From Clostridioides sp. ES-S-0054-01 (GTDB taxonomy: Bacteria > Bacillota > Clostridia > Peptostreptococcales > Peptostreptococcaceae): DNA of 64,000 bases. The notes under the pieces were generated by a model. The model did no database searches, was not told the DNA's origin, and saw only the letters and a list, made by a program, of their open reading frames with translations. The DNA is taken from NCBI GenBank assembly GCA_021561035.1, contig CP067346.1:1457001-1521000 (forward strand), given 5' to 3'. The first letter of the stretch is position 1, and every line of letters starts with the position of its first letter. The position numbers and the translations under genes were made by a program. Shown piece by piece: positions 27,003-35,726 of the stretch.

Positions 27003-29159
27003 ATGTCAATAAAAATAGGTCTCATAGGAAATCCAAACTGTGGTAAGACAACGATGTTCAATGGGCTTACAGGTTCATCACAATATGTTGGGAACTGGCC
27101 AGGAGTCACAGTTGAAAAAAAGGGTGGAAAATTAAAAGGAAATAAAGATGTAGAAATAGTAGATTTACCAGGTATTTATTCTTTATCTCCATATACATTA
27201 GAAGAAGTAGTTACACGTAATTTTATGTTAGATGATAAGCCAGATGCAGTAATAAATATTGTAGATGCGTCAAATATAGAGAGAAATTTATATCTTACAA
27301 CTCAAGTTTTAGAATTAGGGATACCGACTGTTATAGCTCTTAATATGATGGATATTGTCAACAAGAATGGTGATAAAATAAATATTAAAAAACTATCTGA
27401 GATTATAGGTTGCCCAGTAGTAGAAGTAACAGCAGTTAAAGGTCAAGGAATTATGGAGGCTGCTGAAAAGGCAGTTGAAATTGCAAGTAGTAACAATAAA
27501 TTACATTTCAAATTACCTTTTGTTGATAAAAGTAAGGAAGCAATAGAAAAAATTGAAAAAATAATAGAAGAAAAGACTCCATATATAGATGTGGAAACAC
27601 GCTGGTTAGCTATAAAGCTGTTTGAAAGAGATGAAAATGTTATACAAAAACTTGGCATTTCTAAAACAATATTGAATAGCATTGAAGAAATAACTATAAA
27701 TTGTGAAGATGAATTGGACGATGATAGTGAAAGTATAATAACAGCCAATCGTTACGAATTTATTAGTTCAATAATTTCGAATATAATAAAGAAGAATAGA
27801 AAAGGTAAGGAAACTGTATCAGATAAGATAGATAAGATTGTAACAAATCGTATACTAGCATTACCTATTTTTGCACTTATAATGTGGGGAGTTTACTATA
27901 TCGCAGTAAGTTCGTTGGGCACTATAGCAACTGATTGGACAAATGATGTACTGTTTGGAGAAATTATTCAAGGAAATGTGAGTAATTTTCTAGCTTCTTT
28001 AAATGTAGCAGAGTGGTTACAAGGACTTGTAGTTGATGGTCTGATTGGTGGAGTTGGAGCAGTATTAGGATTTGTACCACAAATTATGCTTTTATTCTTA
28101 CTATTATCAATACTAGAAGACTGTGGATACATGTCACGAGTAGCTTTTATAATGGATAGGATTTTCCGTAAGTTTGGTCTTTCAGGAAAATCATTTATAC
28201 CAATGCTTATAAGTTCAGGTTGTGGAGTTCCAGGAGTTATGTCAACTCGAACTATAGAGAATGATAGAGATAGAAAAATGACTATTATGTTAACTACATT
28301 CATTCCATGTGGAGCAAAGATTCCAATAATAGCATTATTTGCAGGAGCATTATTTGGAGGTGCTTCATGGGTAGCTCCATCAATGTATTTCTTAGGTATT
28401 GTAATGATAATCATCTGCGGAATTATATTAAAGAGAACTAGTTTATTTTCAGGAGAACCATCTCCATTTGTTATGGAATTACCTCAATATCATATTCCAA
28501 GTGCAAAAGGTGTTTTAATACACATGTGGGATAGAGGAAAAGCATTTATAATAAAGGCAGGAACAATTATATTTGTAGCTTGTGGAGTAATTTGGTTCTT
28601 ACAATCATTTAACTGGTCATTACAAATGGTAGATGCTGGAGATAGTATATTAGCTAGTTTAGGAAATATAGTTGCACCAATATTTGCACCTCTTGGATTT
28701 GGAAACTGGCAATCATCAGTAGCAACAGTTACAGGTCTAGTAGCTAAGGAAAATGTAGTTGGAACGTTTGGAGTTTTATTTGGTATATCAGATGCAACAG
28801 AGCAAGACCCAGCACTTCTTGGTTCAGTTGCAAGTATGTTTACAGTAGCTAGTGCGTTTGCATTTATGGCATTCAATATGCTTTGTGCACCTTGCTTTGC
28901 AGCTATTGGAGCTATAAAAAGAGAAATGGGTTCTTGGAAATGGACATGGATTACATTAGGATTCCAGACTTTAACAGCATATATAGTTGCTCTTCTTATC
29001 AATCAAGTTGGAAGTTTAGTTCTAGGTACTGGAGGAAGTATTGCTGGGGCAATAATATCTATAATTATAGCAGTAGCAGTGGTATTTGCAGTTTTAACTT
29101 ATTCAAATAGAAATATGAAAAAAGAAAAAATCGGTAAATTAAGTTATATGAAAAATTAA
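27003..29159 (+). CDS. feoB: Ferrous iron transport protein FeoB
   Basis: This 718-residue iron permease starts with a GTPase domain: G1 GNPNCGKTT, a G2 Thr in GVTVE, G3 DLPG and G4 NMMD. A helical regulatory domain (about 165-270) follows, then a membrane part of about ten helices with the two gate regions. Conserved Cys residues appear in FIPMLISSGCGVPG and FIPCGAKIP. GGGAGGA ends 6 bases before the ATG at 27003; the ATG at 26988 overlaps that site. It imports Fe2+ and is the main Feo operon's transporter, probably feoB1 of strain 630. Confidence 0.95.
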   Translation: MSIKIGLIGNPNCGKTTMFNGLTGSSQYVGNWPGVTVEKKGGKLKGNKDVEIVDLPGIYSLSPYTLEEVVTRNFMLDDKPDAVINIVDASNIERNLYLTTQVLELGIPTVIALNMMDIVNKNGDKINIKKLSEIIGCPVVEVTAVKGQGIMEAAEKAVEIASSNNKLHFKLPFVDKSKEAIEKIEKIIEEKTPYIDVETRWLAIKLFERDENVIQKLGISKTILNSIEEITINCEDELDDDSESIITANRYEFISSIISNIIKKNRKGKETVSDKIDKIVTNRILALPIFALIMWGVYYIAVSSLGTIATDWTNDVLFGEIIQGNVSNFLASLNVAEWLQGLVVDGLIGGVGAVLGFVPQIMLLFLLLSILEDCGYMSRVAFIMDRIFRKFGLSGKSFIPMLISSGCGVPGVMSTRTIENDRDRKMTIMLTTFIPCGAKIPIIALFAGALFGGASWVAPSMYFLGIVMIIICGIILKRTSLFSGEPSPFVMELPQYHIPSAKGVLIHMWDRGKAFIIKAGTIIFVACGVIWFLQSFNWSLQMVDAGDSILASLGNIVAPIFAPLGFGNWQSSVATVTGLVAKENVVGTFGVLFGISDATEQDPALLGSVASMFTVASAFAFMAFNMLCAPCFAAIGAIKREMGSWKWTWITLGFQTLTAYIVALLINQVGSLVLGTGGSIAGAIISIIIAVAVVFAVLTYSNRNMKKEKIGKLSYMKN

Positions 29160-29184
29160 TTCGTATAAATAAGGAGTGATGAAT

Positions 29185-29337
29185 ATGGCTACATTTGTTA
29201 TAGCAGCTGTTGTAGTAGTATTAATGGTATTAGCTGTAATGCATATGGTTAAAAATTTAAAAAAGAATGGTAGCAGTTGTGGATGTGGTTGTTCTGGATG
29301 CTCAAGTAGTAAGAATTGTCATAGCGCTAAGAGATAA
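29185..29337 (+). CDS. FeoB-associated Cys-rich membrane protein
   Basis: A 50-residue protein: one membrane helix (FVIAAVVVVLMVLAVMHMV), a short basic linker, and a Cys-rich tail with CGCGCSGC plus a sixth Cys and a His (NCH). It follows feoB by 25 bases with AAGGAG upstream of its ATG. Small proteins of this plan are found behind feoB in many Clostridia and Bacteroidetes and may play the part of FeoC or a metal relay. The role is inferred from position. Confidence 0.9.
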   Translation: MATFVIAAVVVVLMVLAVMHMVKNLKKNGSSCGCGCSGCSSSKNCHSAKR

Positions 29338-29344
29338 ATAGGAT

Positions 29345-29394
29345 AAGAGCCTGATAAAAAGTTTAAATTGCTTTATTATCAGGTTCTTATTTTA
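29345..29394 (+). terminator. Terminator of the feo operon
   Basis: AAGAGCCTGATAA pairs with TTATCAGGTTCTT and is followed by ATTTTAT. Confidence 0.88.
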
Positions 29395-29397
29395 TAT

Positions 29398-29529
29398 AAT
29401 AACAAATTTCATGTTTGAAGTAGGTTAGACTATGTTGTAATTTTACTGTATAATTATATATAAATATATGATTAGGAGGAATTATTGCTAAATTAAGCAA
29501 TATGAGTGAATATTATGTTTAAATTTGAT
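29398..29529 (+). repeat. 132-bp direct repeat, left copy: promoter and leader of the AIM24-family gene
   Basis: This copy differs from the right one (31388-31519) at three bases: 29403, 29413 and 29435. It contains a promoter (TTAGAC 29425-29430, 18-base spacer, TATAAT 29449-29454), the AGGAGGA site, the leader hairpin and the first five codons of the downstream gene. It ends at TTGAT, exactly where the IStron begins. Confidence 0.95.
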
Positions 29530-29980
29530 TAAAAAATAGCTACACACACTTGTGACTTTAGTCATGAGTTAGTAGCTAAAATAGTCAGCATATAGGGAAA
29601 CTTATATGTAGAGATAGGATAGAACCTATCAATACTACTTGAATTGCTAAAAACCCTAAAGCTAATCAAACTAAAACATAAGGATGAAATAAACCTAAGT
29701 GTGAAAGTTACGAAAGTAGAAAAAATTGGTTAGATGGTATAAGGTTAAACCCTAAGTACTTTAAAATGGGCAATCAGCAGGTAAGCTCCGAATAGGAGAA
29801 ACTTCAACGACTATTCCTCTTGAGGGAAGTACACTACAAGCTATTGGTATTGGAAGTGGGTAGACCTTAACGGATAATGCCGAAGGATAAGATATAGTCT
29901 GTGCTTACATGAAAGTGTAAGAAGTTCATAAGAGAACTGCATAGGTAGTAGCGGACTTATGTGAACGACAACCTCAAAAA
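29530..29980 (+). ncRNA. Group I intron 5' part (catalytic core)
   Basis: Core pieces are recognisable: GGGCAATCAGCAGG (Q/P7 5' region), TTCAACGACTA (R) and AAGATATAGTC (S/P7 3' strand), with P2-type pairing of ATAGCTAC and GTAGCTAAAAT near the start. The last base of the 5' exon is the T of TTGAT, suited to the U-G pair that marks a group I 5' splice site. Exact helix limits need a covariance model. Confidence 0.82.
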
Positions 29981-30088
29981 ATGATAAAATTTAAGATTTA
30001 CGGTTCTTGTATATGTTATTTAAAAATAAATATAAAATTCTTTAAAATACTTGTTTAAAAAATTGCACTTGTTAATATTAGGATGGGT

Positions 30089-30240
30089 GATGAAAAATTG
30101 AAGTGACCCAGATATGTATATTTAGTACAATACCATATAGCATGGTGTGTAAAATATAGACTTCCAGTATTAACAAATGAAATTGAAGAAGATTTAATTA
30201 ATATATTTAGTTGCTACTGTATCATAAAATACAGGGGAGC
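30089..30240 (+). pseudogene. IS200/IS605 TnpA remnant
   Basis: From 30107 the frame reads PRYVYLVQYHIAWCVKYRLP, the N-terminus of the Y1 transposase. The HUH motif and catalytic Tyr are absent, and the region just upstream is in another frame. Only about 45 residues remain, so there is no active TnpA. Confidence 0.75.
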
Positions 30241-30295
30241 AGATAAGAAAATATATTAATTAATCAGAAAAAACAGGTAAAGTGAGGTGATAGTA

Positions 30296-31388
30296 GTGGA
30301 AAAAGCTTATAAGTTTAGAATGTATCCAAATAAAAAACAGCAAGAGTTAATTAACAAAACTTTTGGATGTTGTAGATTTGTATATAATAAATATCTTGCT
30401 AAAAGAATAGAAGTTTATAAAAATGATAAAGAAACTTTTACTTATAAACAGTGCAGTTCTGATTTGACCAATTTAAAAAAGAATTAAAGTGGCTTAAAGA
30501 ACCTGACAAATTTTCACTACAAAACGCCTTAAAAGATTTAGAAAACGCATATGAAAAATTCTTTAAAGAAAAGGCAGGATTTCCTAAATTTAAATCAAAG
30601 AAAATTAATAGATTTTCATATAAAACTAACTTTACAAATGGAAACATTATGTATTGTGGTCAACATATAAAACTACCTAAACTTGGTATGGTTAAGATAA
30701 GGGATAAACAAGTACCTCAAGGTAGAATACTTAATGCTACTATATCTAAAGAACCAAGTGGTAAATATTATGTATCATTATGCTGTACTGATGTAGATAT
30801 TGAAGCATTTGAAAATACTAATAATCAGATAGGTTTAGATTTAGGAATTAAAGAATTTTGTATCTCAAGTTGTGGAGAATTTATAGAAAATCCTAAGTAT
30901 CTTAAGAAGTCATTAAGAAAACTTTCTAAATTACAAAGAGAATTATCGAGAAAAACAATCGGTAGTTTAAATAGAAATAAAGCAAGATTAAAAGTTGCAA
31001 GACTTCAAGAACATATAGCTAATCAAAGGAAGGATTTTCTACAAAACTATCTACTAAATTAATAAAAGAGAATGATATTATTTGCATAGAAGATTTACAA
31101 GTAAAGAACATGATTAAAAATCGTAAACTATCTCTCTCTATTTCTGATGTGTCGTGGTCAGAATTTGTTCGTCAATTAGAATATAAGGCTAATTGGCATG
31201 GTAGACAAATTGTAAAGATAGGTAAATTCTTTGCAAGTTCACAAATATGCAATAAATGTGGGTACAAAAACAAGGAAGTGAAGAACTTAAATATAAGAGA
31301 ATGGATTTGTCCTAGTTGTAATGAAACTCACGATAGAGATATAAATGCAAGTATAAATATATTAAAAGAAGGATTAAGATTTATATAA
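30296..31388 (+). pseudogene. IS605-type TnpB with two frameshifts
   Basis: Joined across frames, the product is about 365 residues and matches TnpB. It has an N-terminal KAYKFRMYPNKKQQ, RuvC-I Asp in GLDLGIKEF, Glu in [10 protein letters not shown], a CxxC...CxxC zinc ribbon ([17 protein letters not shown]) and RuvC-III Asp in [12 protein letters not shown]. One base appears lost in the A run at 30475-30480 and another in the A run at 31043-31046. The GTG at 30296 follows GAGGTGA. The RNA-guided nuclease encoded by intact relatives would not be made. Confidence 0.9.
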
Positions 31389-31519
31389 ATAATAAATTTC
31401 ATATTTGAAGTAGGTTAGACTATGCTGTAATTTTACTGTATAATTATATATAAATATATGATTAGGAGGAATTATTGCTAAATTAAGCAATATGAGTGAA
31501 TATTATGTTTAAATTTGAT
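31388..31519 (+). repeat. 132-bp direct repeat, right copy, feeding the intact AIM24-family gene
   Basis: This copy matches the left one apart from three bases and has its own promoter (TTAGAC 31415-31420, TATAAT 31439-31444). It therefore restores a complete promoter, leader and start for the gene downstream of the IStron. Confidence 0.95.
31464..31512 (+). promoter_or_regulatory. Leader with looped ribosome site and six-codon overlapping ORF
   Basis: AGGAGGA (31464-31470) is followed by a hairpin, ATTGCT with AGCAAT (31474-31491), and directly by an ATG that reads MSEYYV and stops at 31512. The AIM24 start at 31505 lies inside this mini-ORF in another frame. Translation coupling is an inference. 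Confidence 0.5.
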
Positions 31520-32215
31520 GTTACAAACGAGCTTGTGTGTATAGCAAGGGGAAGTGGTAAATTTTTTGCAAAAAAAGGTGCTATGGTAGCATTTAAAGGA
31601 AATTTTAATTTTGAAAAATTGCTGTTAGGTCCAAGTAATGGTGGTGGATTAGGAAGAGCGTTATTAGGTCATGTTCAGAGGTCATTGACAGGAGAACAAA
31701 TGCCAATAATGGTGGTTGAAGGTGAAGGTGAAATTTACCTAGCTCAAAATGCTTACCACGTAGATGTAATATCAATTGACCCAGGTGATTCCATTTATGT
31801 TGAGAGTGAAAACTTATTGGCATTTTCTGAACAATTAAATTACAGTGTAAAATTGATTGGCTCAGGGGTAATATCTCAAAAAGGTCTTTTTACTACACAT
31901 TTAGTAAATAAAACAGGTCAAAATCAAGATGTTGCTATAATAACAGATGGTAATCCTCTAATTCTTGAAGGACCTTGTTGTGTTGACCCAGATGCATTAG
32001 TAGCTTGGACTGGAAGAGAACCATATCCTAAAGTATCAAAACTATCATGGAAGACTTTTATTGGTCAGACTTCAGGGGAATCTTATCATATGGAATTTGT
32101 TGAACCTGGACAAATAGTCATTATACAGCCATCTGAAAGATTGTCTGGCTTAAAAACAGATTCTACACCTTCTGATAGAATGAGTTCAGGTGGATTAAGA
32201 CTTGGCATAGATTAA
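31505..32215 (+). CDS. AIM24 / TIGR00266-family protein
   Basis: The 236-residue protein has the beta-rich AIM24 fold; I recognise NELVCIARGSGKFFAKKGAMVAF near the start, the FEKLLLGPSNGGGLG loop, and the GQTSGESYHMEFVEPGQIVIIQPSER C-terminal part. The family is widespread, and apart from a mitochondrial relative its function is unknown. The ATG at 31505 gives the family-like N-terminus MFKFDV; a GTG at 31496 is also in frame. It has no close ribosome site of its own, only the site ahead of the short leader ORF. The first five codons are duplicated upstream of the IStron. Confidence 0.85.
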   Translation: MFKFDVTNELVCIARGSGKFFAKKGAMVAFKGNFNFEKLLLGPSNGGGLGRALLGHVQRSLTGEQMPIMVVEGEGEIYLAQNAYHVDVISIDPGDSIYVESENLLAFSEQLNYSVKLIGSGVISQKGLFTTHLVNKTGQNQDVAIITDGNPLILEGPCCVDPDALVAWTGREPYPKVSKLSWKTFIGQTSGESYHMEFVEPGQIVIIQPSERLSGLKTDSTPSDRMSSGGLRLGID

Positions 32216-32299
32216 ATCTTATGATATAGCTTAATTATTATTTAAGATATTAAAAAATAAAAAGGGTAGCAGGGATACATATGTTAAAAGGAGTTTTAT

Positions 32300-33070
32300 A
32301 TGTTTGAGAAAATTCATAAAAGGTTCAAAGGATATTATATTTTTTTAATAATTTTAATTTTATGGAAGATAGTATGTGTTTTGGGCATATGGAGTAGCTA
32401 TATTCTGCCACCTCCTGAAATAGTCTTAGATACTTTTATAAAAATGATATATGATGGTTCTATTTTCTTAAATGTTTATGCCAGTGTAAGAAGAATATTA
32501 ATAGGTTTTTTAATAAGTTCATTGATGGCTATACCACTTGGAGTTGTATTTGGGGTAAATAAAAAAATGTATGAATATTTCAAACCATTATTTGAATTTA
32601 TGCGAAGTACACCTCCACTAGCTTTGGTGCCAATGCTTATTTTATGGTTTGGTATAGGTGAAGAATCTAAAATTATAATTATTATTTTGGCATCCTTTTT
32701 TCCAATATTTTTAAATACATTGAAAGGTATAAAAAATTGTGACAATAAATTAATAGAAGTAGGTAAATCTTTTAATTTATCTAGAAAGAGAATTTTTTAT
32801 AAAATAATAATTCCTAATTCTATGTTAGATATTGTTGTTGGACTTAGTTTAGGGCTTGGGTATAGTTTTAGAGCTATAATTGGAGCAGAGCTTATTGCAG
32901 CTTCTTCAGGGCTAGGATATTTGATTTCTGATGGGAAAGATATGTCTAGAACTGATGTTGTGTTGGTAGGAATTTTTGTTATTGGATTTTTAGGTATACT
33001 TTCAGATTATCTATTTTCAAAGGCAATAGTAAAATTTAGTAAAGGGAAGCAGGTTGATTTAAATGGTTAG
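32300..33070 (+). CDS. ssuC: ABC importer permease, SsuC/TauC type
   Basis: A 256-residue inner-membrane permease with six helices and the EAA-like loop (LIEVGKSFNLSRKRIFYKIIIP) that contacts the ATPase. It belongs to the nitrate/sulfonate/taurine group. AAAGGAG lies upstream of the ATG. Its last codons overlap the ATPase start by 8 bases, and the binding protein follows. The order permease-ATPase-binding protein suggests one transport operon. In strain 630 it is annotated as aliphatic sulfonate uptake; thiamine precursors are another possibility for this family. Confidence 0.85.
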   Translation: MFEKIHKRFKGYYIFLIILILWKIVCVLGIWSSYILPPPEIVLDTFIKMIYDGSIFLNVYASVRRILIGFLISSLMAIPLGVVFGVNKKMYEYFKPLFEFMRSTPPLALVPMLILWFGIGEESKIIIIILASFFPIFLNTLKGIKNCDNKLIEVGKSFNLSRKRIFYKIIIPNSMLDIVVGLSLGLGYSFRAIIGAELIAASSGLGYLISDGKDMSRTDVVLVGIFVIGFLGILSDYLFSKAIVKFSKGKQVDLNG

Positions 33071-33794
33071 AAATGGATTTTTGCTAGAGAATATACACAA
33101 GAAATATTTAGTTGATAATAAAGAGCATTTAGTTCTTGGTAATGTATCTTTAAATATATCTAGTGAAGAGATAACTGTTATATTAGGCGAAAGTGGATGC
33201 GGAAAGACAACTTTACTTAGAATTTTAGCAGGTCTTGAAAATGCTACTAGTGGAAATGTGTATTTTTTTAATAATGATAAAAAATGTATTCCAAAAGTAG
33301 GGGTAGTATTTCAAGAAAGTAGACTTATGCCATGGCTGAATGTAAGTGAAAATATCCTTTTACATACTGAAAAAGATAATAGAAATAAAGTTGATTTAGA
33401 CCAGTATTTAAAAATGATGAAGCTTGAAAAATTTAAAAACTCATATCCAAATGAATTATCAGGAGGAATGGCTCATAGAGTAAGTATAGCAAGAGCACTT
33501 TCCTTTAATCCAGATATTTTGCTAATGGACGAGCCATTTGCAGCACTAGATTACTTCACAAGAAGAAAAATGCAAAAAGAAGTTGTAAATATCCATAAAA
33601 ATACTAAAAAAGGTGTAGTATTTGTAACTCACAATATTGAAGAAGCTATGGAAATAGCAAAGAAAATAATTGTTTTTAGTAAAAATAAAAGGATTAAACA
33701 GTTTAGTGTCGAAGATGAATATAATAGAGATTTAACTAAAAACTATTATATAAGTTTGAAAAAAGAAATATTAAGGGAATTGGGGGAGTTTTAA
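33063..33794 (+). CDS. ssuB: ABC importer ATPase, SsuB/TauB type
   Basis: A 243-residue ATPase with Walker A GESGCGKTT, Q-loop FQESRLMPWL, signature LSGGMAHR, Walker B LLMDEPFAALD and switch His in VTHN. The QESRLMPWLNV stretch and the signature with Met are typical of nitrate/sulfonate importers. It overlaps both neighbours tightly: 8 bases with ssuC, and its stop meets the binding-protein start. Confidence 0.88.
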   Translation: MVRNGFLLENIHKKYLVDNKEHLVLGNVSLNISSEEITVILGESGCGKTTLLRILAGLENATSGNVYFFNNDKKCIPKVGVVFQESRLMPWLNVSENILLHTEKDNRNKVDLDQYLKMMKLEKFKNSYPNELSGGMAHRVSIARALSFNPDILLMDEPFAALDYFTRRKMQKEVVNIHKNTKKGVVFVTHNIEEAMEIAKKIIVFSKNKRIKQFSVEDEYNRDLTKNYYISLKKEILRELGEF

Positions 33795-34787
33795 TTGATT
33801 AAAAAAAACAAAAAGATTTTAGCAGTAATGACATCTTTAATAATGGTGTTGGTTGGGACTGTTGGATGTTCAACAACAAATGATAAGAAAGATGCACCTG
33901 CAAAAAAAGAGGTTAGTTTACCTAAGGAAATAAATCTAACTTATGTGAAATCACCACTTAATGTTCCTAGCATATTAGAAAAAAAGGATGATTTATTTGG
34001 AAAGGAATTTAAAAAGGACAATATAAAAGTTAATTTCCATGAATTGACAACAGGGCCAGAGCAAACTCAAGCACTAGCATCAGGTGAGTTAGATTTTTTA
34101 CATGCACTTGGGGGAACATCTGCAATAATAGCTGCTTCAAATGGCGTTGGTCTTAAAATTACGAATATTTATAGTCGTTCACCAAAAGGATATATGCTTA
34201 TAACTAATAATGAAAATATTAAATCTATAAAAGACTTAAAAGGTAAAAAAATTGTAGGGCCAAAAGGGACTATACTTCATCAATTATTGATTGCCGCACT
34301 TGCTAAGGAAGGATATACTATAGATGATGTTGAATATGTAAATATGGATATTCCTAGTGCTGCTTCTGCATTAGAAAGTAAAAGTGCTGATGTAGCAATG
34401 CTTGCAGGTCCAGTGGCATTGAAAACAATAAATTCAGGCGCTAAAATGATTGTAAATGGAGAAGGATTAGTAAGTGGAATAATAGTTACTGCTGTAAGTG
34501 ATGATTTTGCTGAAAAATATCCTGAGTTAGTAAAAAGATTTATGAAGGTTCATGAAGAAACTTTAAAATATATGAATGAAAACGAGGACGAAGTGATGGA
34601 TGTTGTATCTAAAGAAGTTGGTTTATCTTTAGATGAAACAAAAGAAATGTATTCTTGGTATGACTTTAGTTCTAAAATAACAGATAAGGATATAAAAGAA
34701 TTAGAAGATACACAGGAGTTCTTGATGTCTAATGGAATGCAAGAAAAGAAAATAAATATTAAAGATATGTTATACAATCAAAATTAA
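33795..34787 (+). CDS. ssuA: Substrate-binding lipoprotein of the SsuABC-type importer
   Basis: A 330-residue NMT1/SsuA-type periplasmic-binding protein anchored as a lipoprotein: signal peptide with lipobox VGTVGC near residue 26. SGELDFLHALGGTSAIIAA and NNENIKSIKDLKGKKIVGPKGT are family-typical ligand-site segments. The TTG start follows GGGGAG. Substrate is not certain; sulfonates fit the operon type. Confidence 0.85.
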   Translation: MIKKNKKILAVMTSLIMVLVGTVGCSTTNDKKDAPAKKEVSLPKEINLTYVKSPLNVPSILEKKDDLFGKEFKKDNIKVNFHELTTGPEQTQALASGELDFLHALGGTSAIIAASNGVGLKITNIYSRSPKGYMLITNNENIKSIKDLKGKKIVGPKGTILHQLLIAALAKEGYTIDDVEYVNMDIPSAASALESKSADVAMLAGPVALKTINSGAKMIVNGEGLVSGIIVTAVSDDFAEKYPELVKRFMKVHEETLKYMNENEDEVMDVVSKEVGLSLDETKEMYSWYDFSSKITDKDIKELEDTQEFLMSNGMQEKKINIKDMLYNQN

Positions 34788-34809
34788 AATATTTTAAAAT
34801 GTTAAAGTA

Positions 34810-34866
34810 GAAAATACACCCTTATTTATTATTGAAACTGTATAGTAAAAAGGGTGTATTTTAATT
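34810..34866. terminator. Bidirectional terminator between ssuA and the DUF3793 gene
   Basis: AAATACACCCTT pairs with AAGGGTGTATTT across about 27 bases, with A and T tracts on either side. Confidence 0.82.
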
Positions 34867-34886
34867 ATTATATATAAAAATACAAT

Positions 34887-35483
34887 TTAAAAACAACTTA
34901 CTATTTTATCTACACTTATGTAGTCTAGTAATTTTCTCATTTTTTTACGATGAAGTAAAAATTTGGAATATGTGTCTTCTGATTGTTTTGTGTCACCATA
35001 AACCTTCCAATATTTAATCATAGAAACTTCATAATTACTATATCCCATAAATCCAATTACATCCTTAAGAGGATATCCTAAAAAAATACCTATTTCATCA
35101 GGAAAAATATCACTCTTAAGCTTATCTATTAAATGTTCTAAATAAGCATTAACATTCATATTTTGCTTGTATCCTAAAAACTTTAAAAAATTTACTGTTT
35201 TTTTACATTTTAATTTTTCTGATAATGCTTTTTTGTTTACAAATAATATTTTTAATCCCTTTTTTTCTTTATCAATAACCACAAAATCTATTTTTTTACA
35301 TTTATATAGATATTTGTAAATATCATTAATTTTTTCCTCTCTATTTACATCAGTAAATGAAATATTTATTATTTCAGCAGGTTTAGACCCTAAAAAAACT
35401 GGACCTAAAACTTCTAAAAGCCATTTTATATATGATGATTCAATTTTATTTTTACAACAAAATTGTGAATTACAATAAGACAT
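34887..35483 (-). CDS. DUF3793-family protein, probably iron-regulated
   Basis: This 198-residue protein has no signal peptide and many Lys and Cys residues. LEVLGPVFLGSKPAEIIN, FLKFLGYKQN and FPDEIGIFLGYPLKDVIGF are typical of DUF3793. GAAGGAGG lies before the ATG. A near-consensus Fur box upstream indicates repression by iron, and I recall this locus (CD1485) as one of the genes raised in iron-starved or fur-mutant C. difficile. Function is unknown; it may serve iron or heme handling. Confidence 0.82.
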   Translation of the reverse strand: MSYCNSQFCCKNKIESSYIKWLLEVLGPVFLGSKPAEIINISFTDVNREEKINDIYKYLYKCKKIDFVVIDKEKKGLKILFVNKKALSEKLKCKKTVNFLKFLGYKQNMNVNAYLEHLIDKLKSDIFPDEIGIFLGYPLKDVIGFMGYSNYEVSMIKYWKVYGDTKQSEDTYSKFLLHRKKMRKLLDYISVDKIVSCF

Positions 35484-35540
35484 AAAAGATAACCTCCTTC
35501 AAATGAAAATTAATATCAAGTAATTAGATTATACTATGAA

Positions 35541-35555
35541 TGATAATCAGTATCA
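35541..35555. promoter_or_regulatory. Fur box of the DUF3793 gene
   Basis: TGATAATCAGTATCA is 14 of 15 bases to the TGATAAT-N-ATTATCA palindrome, about 58 bases upstream of the start codon. Confidence 0.8.
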
Positions 35556-35726
35556 ATAACAAAATTATATTTTTTTATTTAATTATTCATTTATTATGAT
35601 TTCCAAAAAAATAAATTATAAATTGTTTAATTTTAGTAAATAAAAAATAAAAATATAGAAATACTAAATTAAGAAAGAAAATTATTAAAATTTTTGTAGT
35701 ATAAAAGATTTAGGAGGGTAATAAAA

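Larger units (their letters stand above)
29530..31388 (+). mobile_element. CdISt1-type IStron (group I intron fused to IS605-like genes), decayed
   Basis: The element begins directly after TTGAT, the known target of C. difficile IStrons. It carries a group I intron core, a short tnpA remnant and a tnpB broken by two frameshifts. Its sequence ends at the tnpB stop codon, where the right 132-bp repeat starts. Full CdISt1 copies are, as I recall, about 1.97 kb; this one is about 1.86 kb. The right end, with the 3' splice site and guide-RNA scaffold, therefore appears to be missing. It probably can neither move nor splice normally. Confidence 0.85.

Noticed and set aside
27968..29002. Two long minus-strand frames (27968-28414 and 28490-29002) opposite feoB
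   Set aside because: They are complements of conserved feoB codons and have no start signals.
30287..31388. Three separate short genes in the IStron
   Set aside because: They are consecutive pieces of one tnpB joined by two single-base frameshifts.
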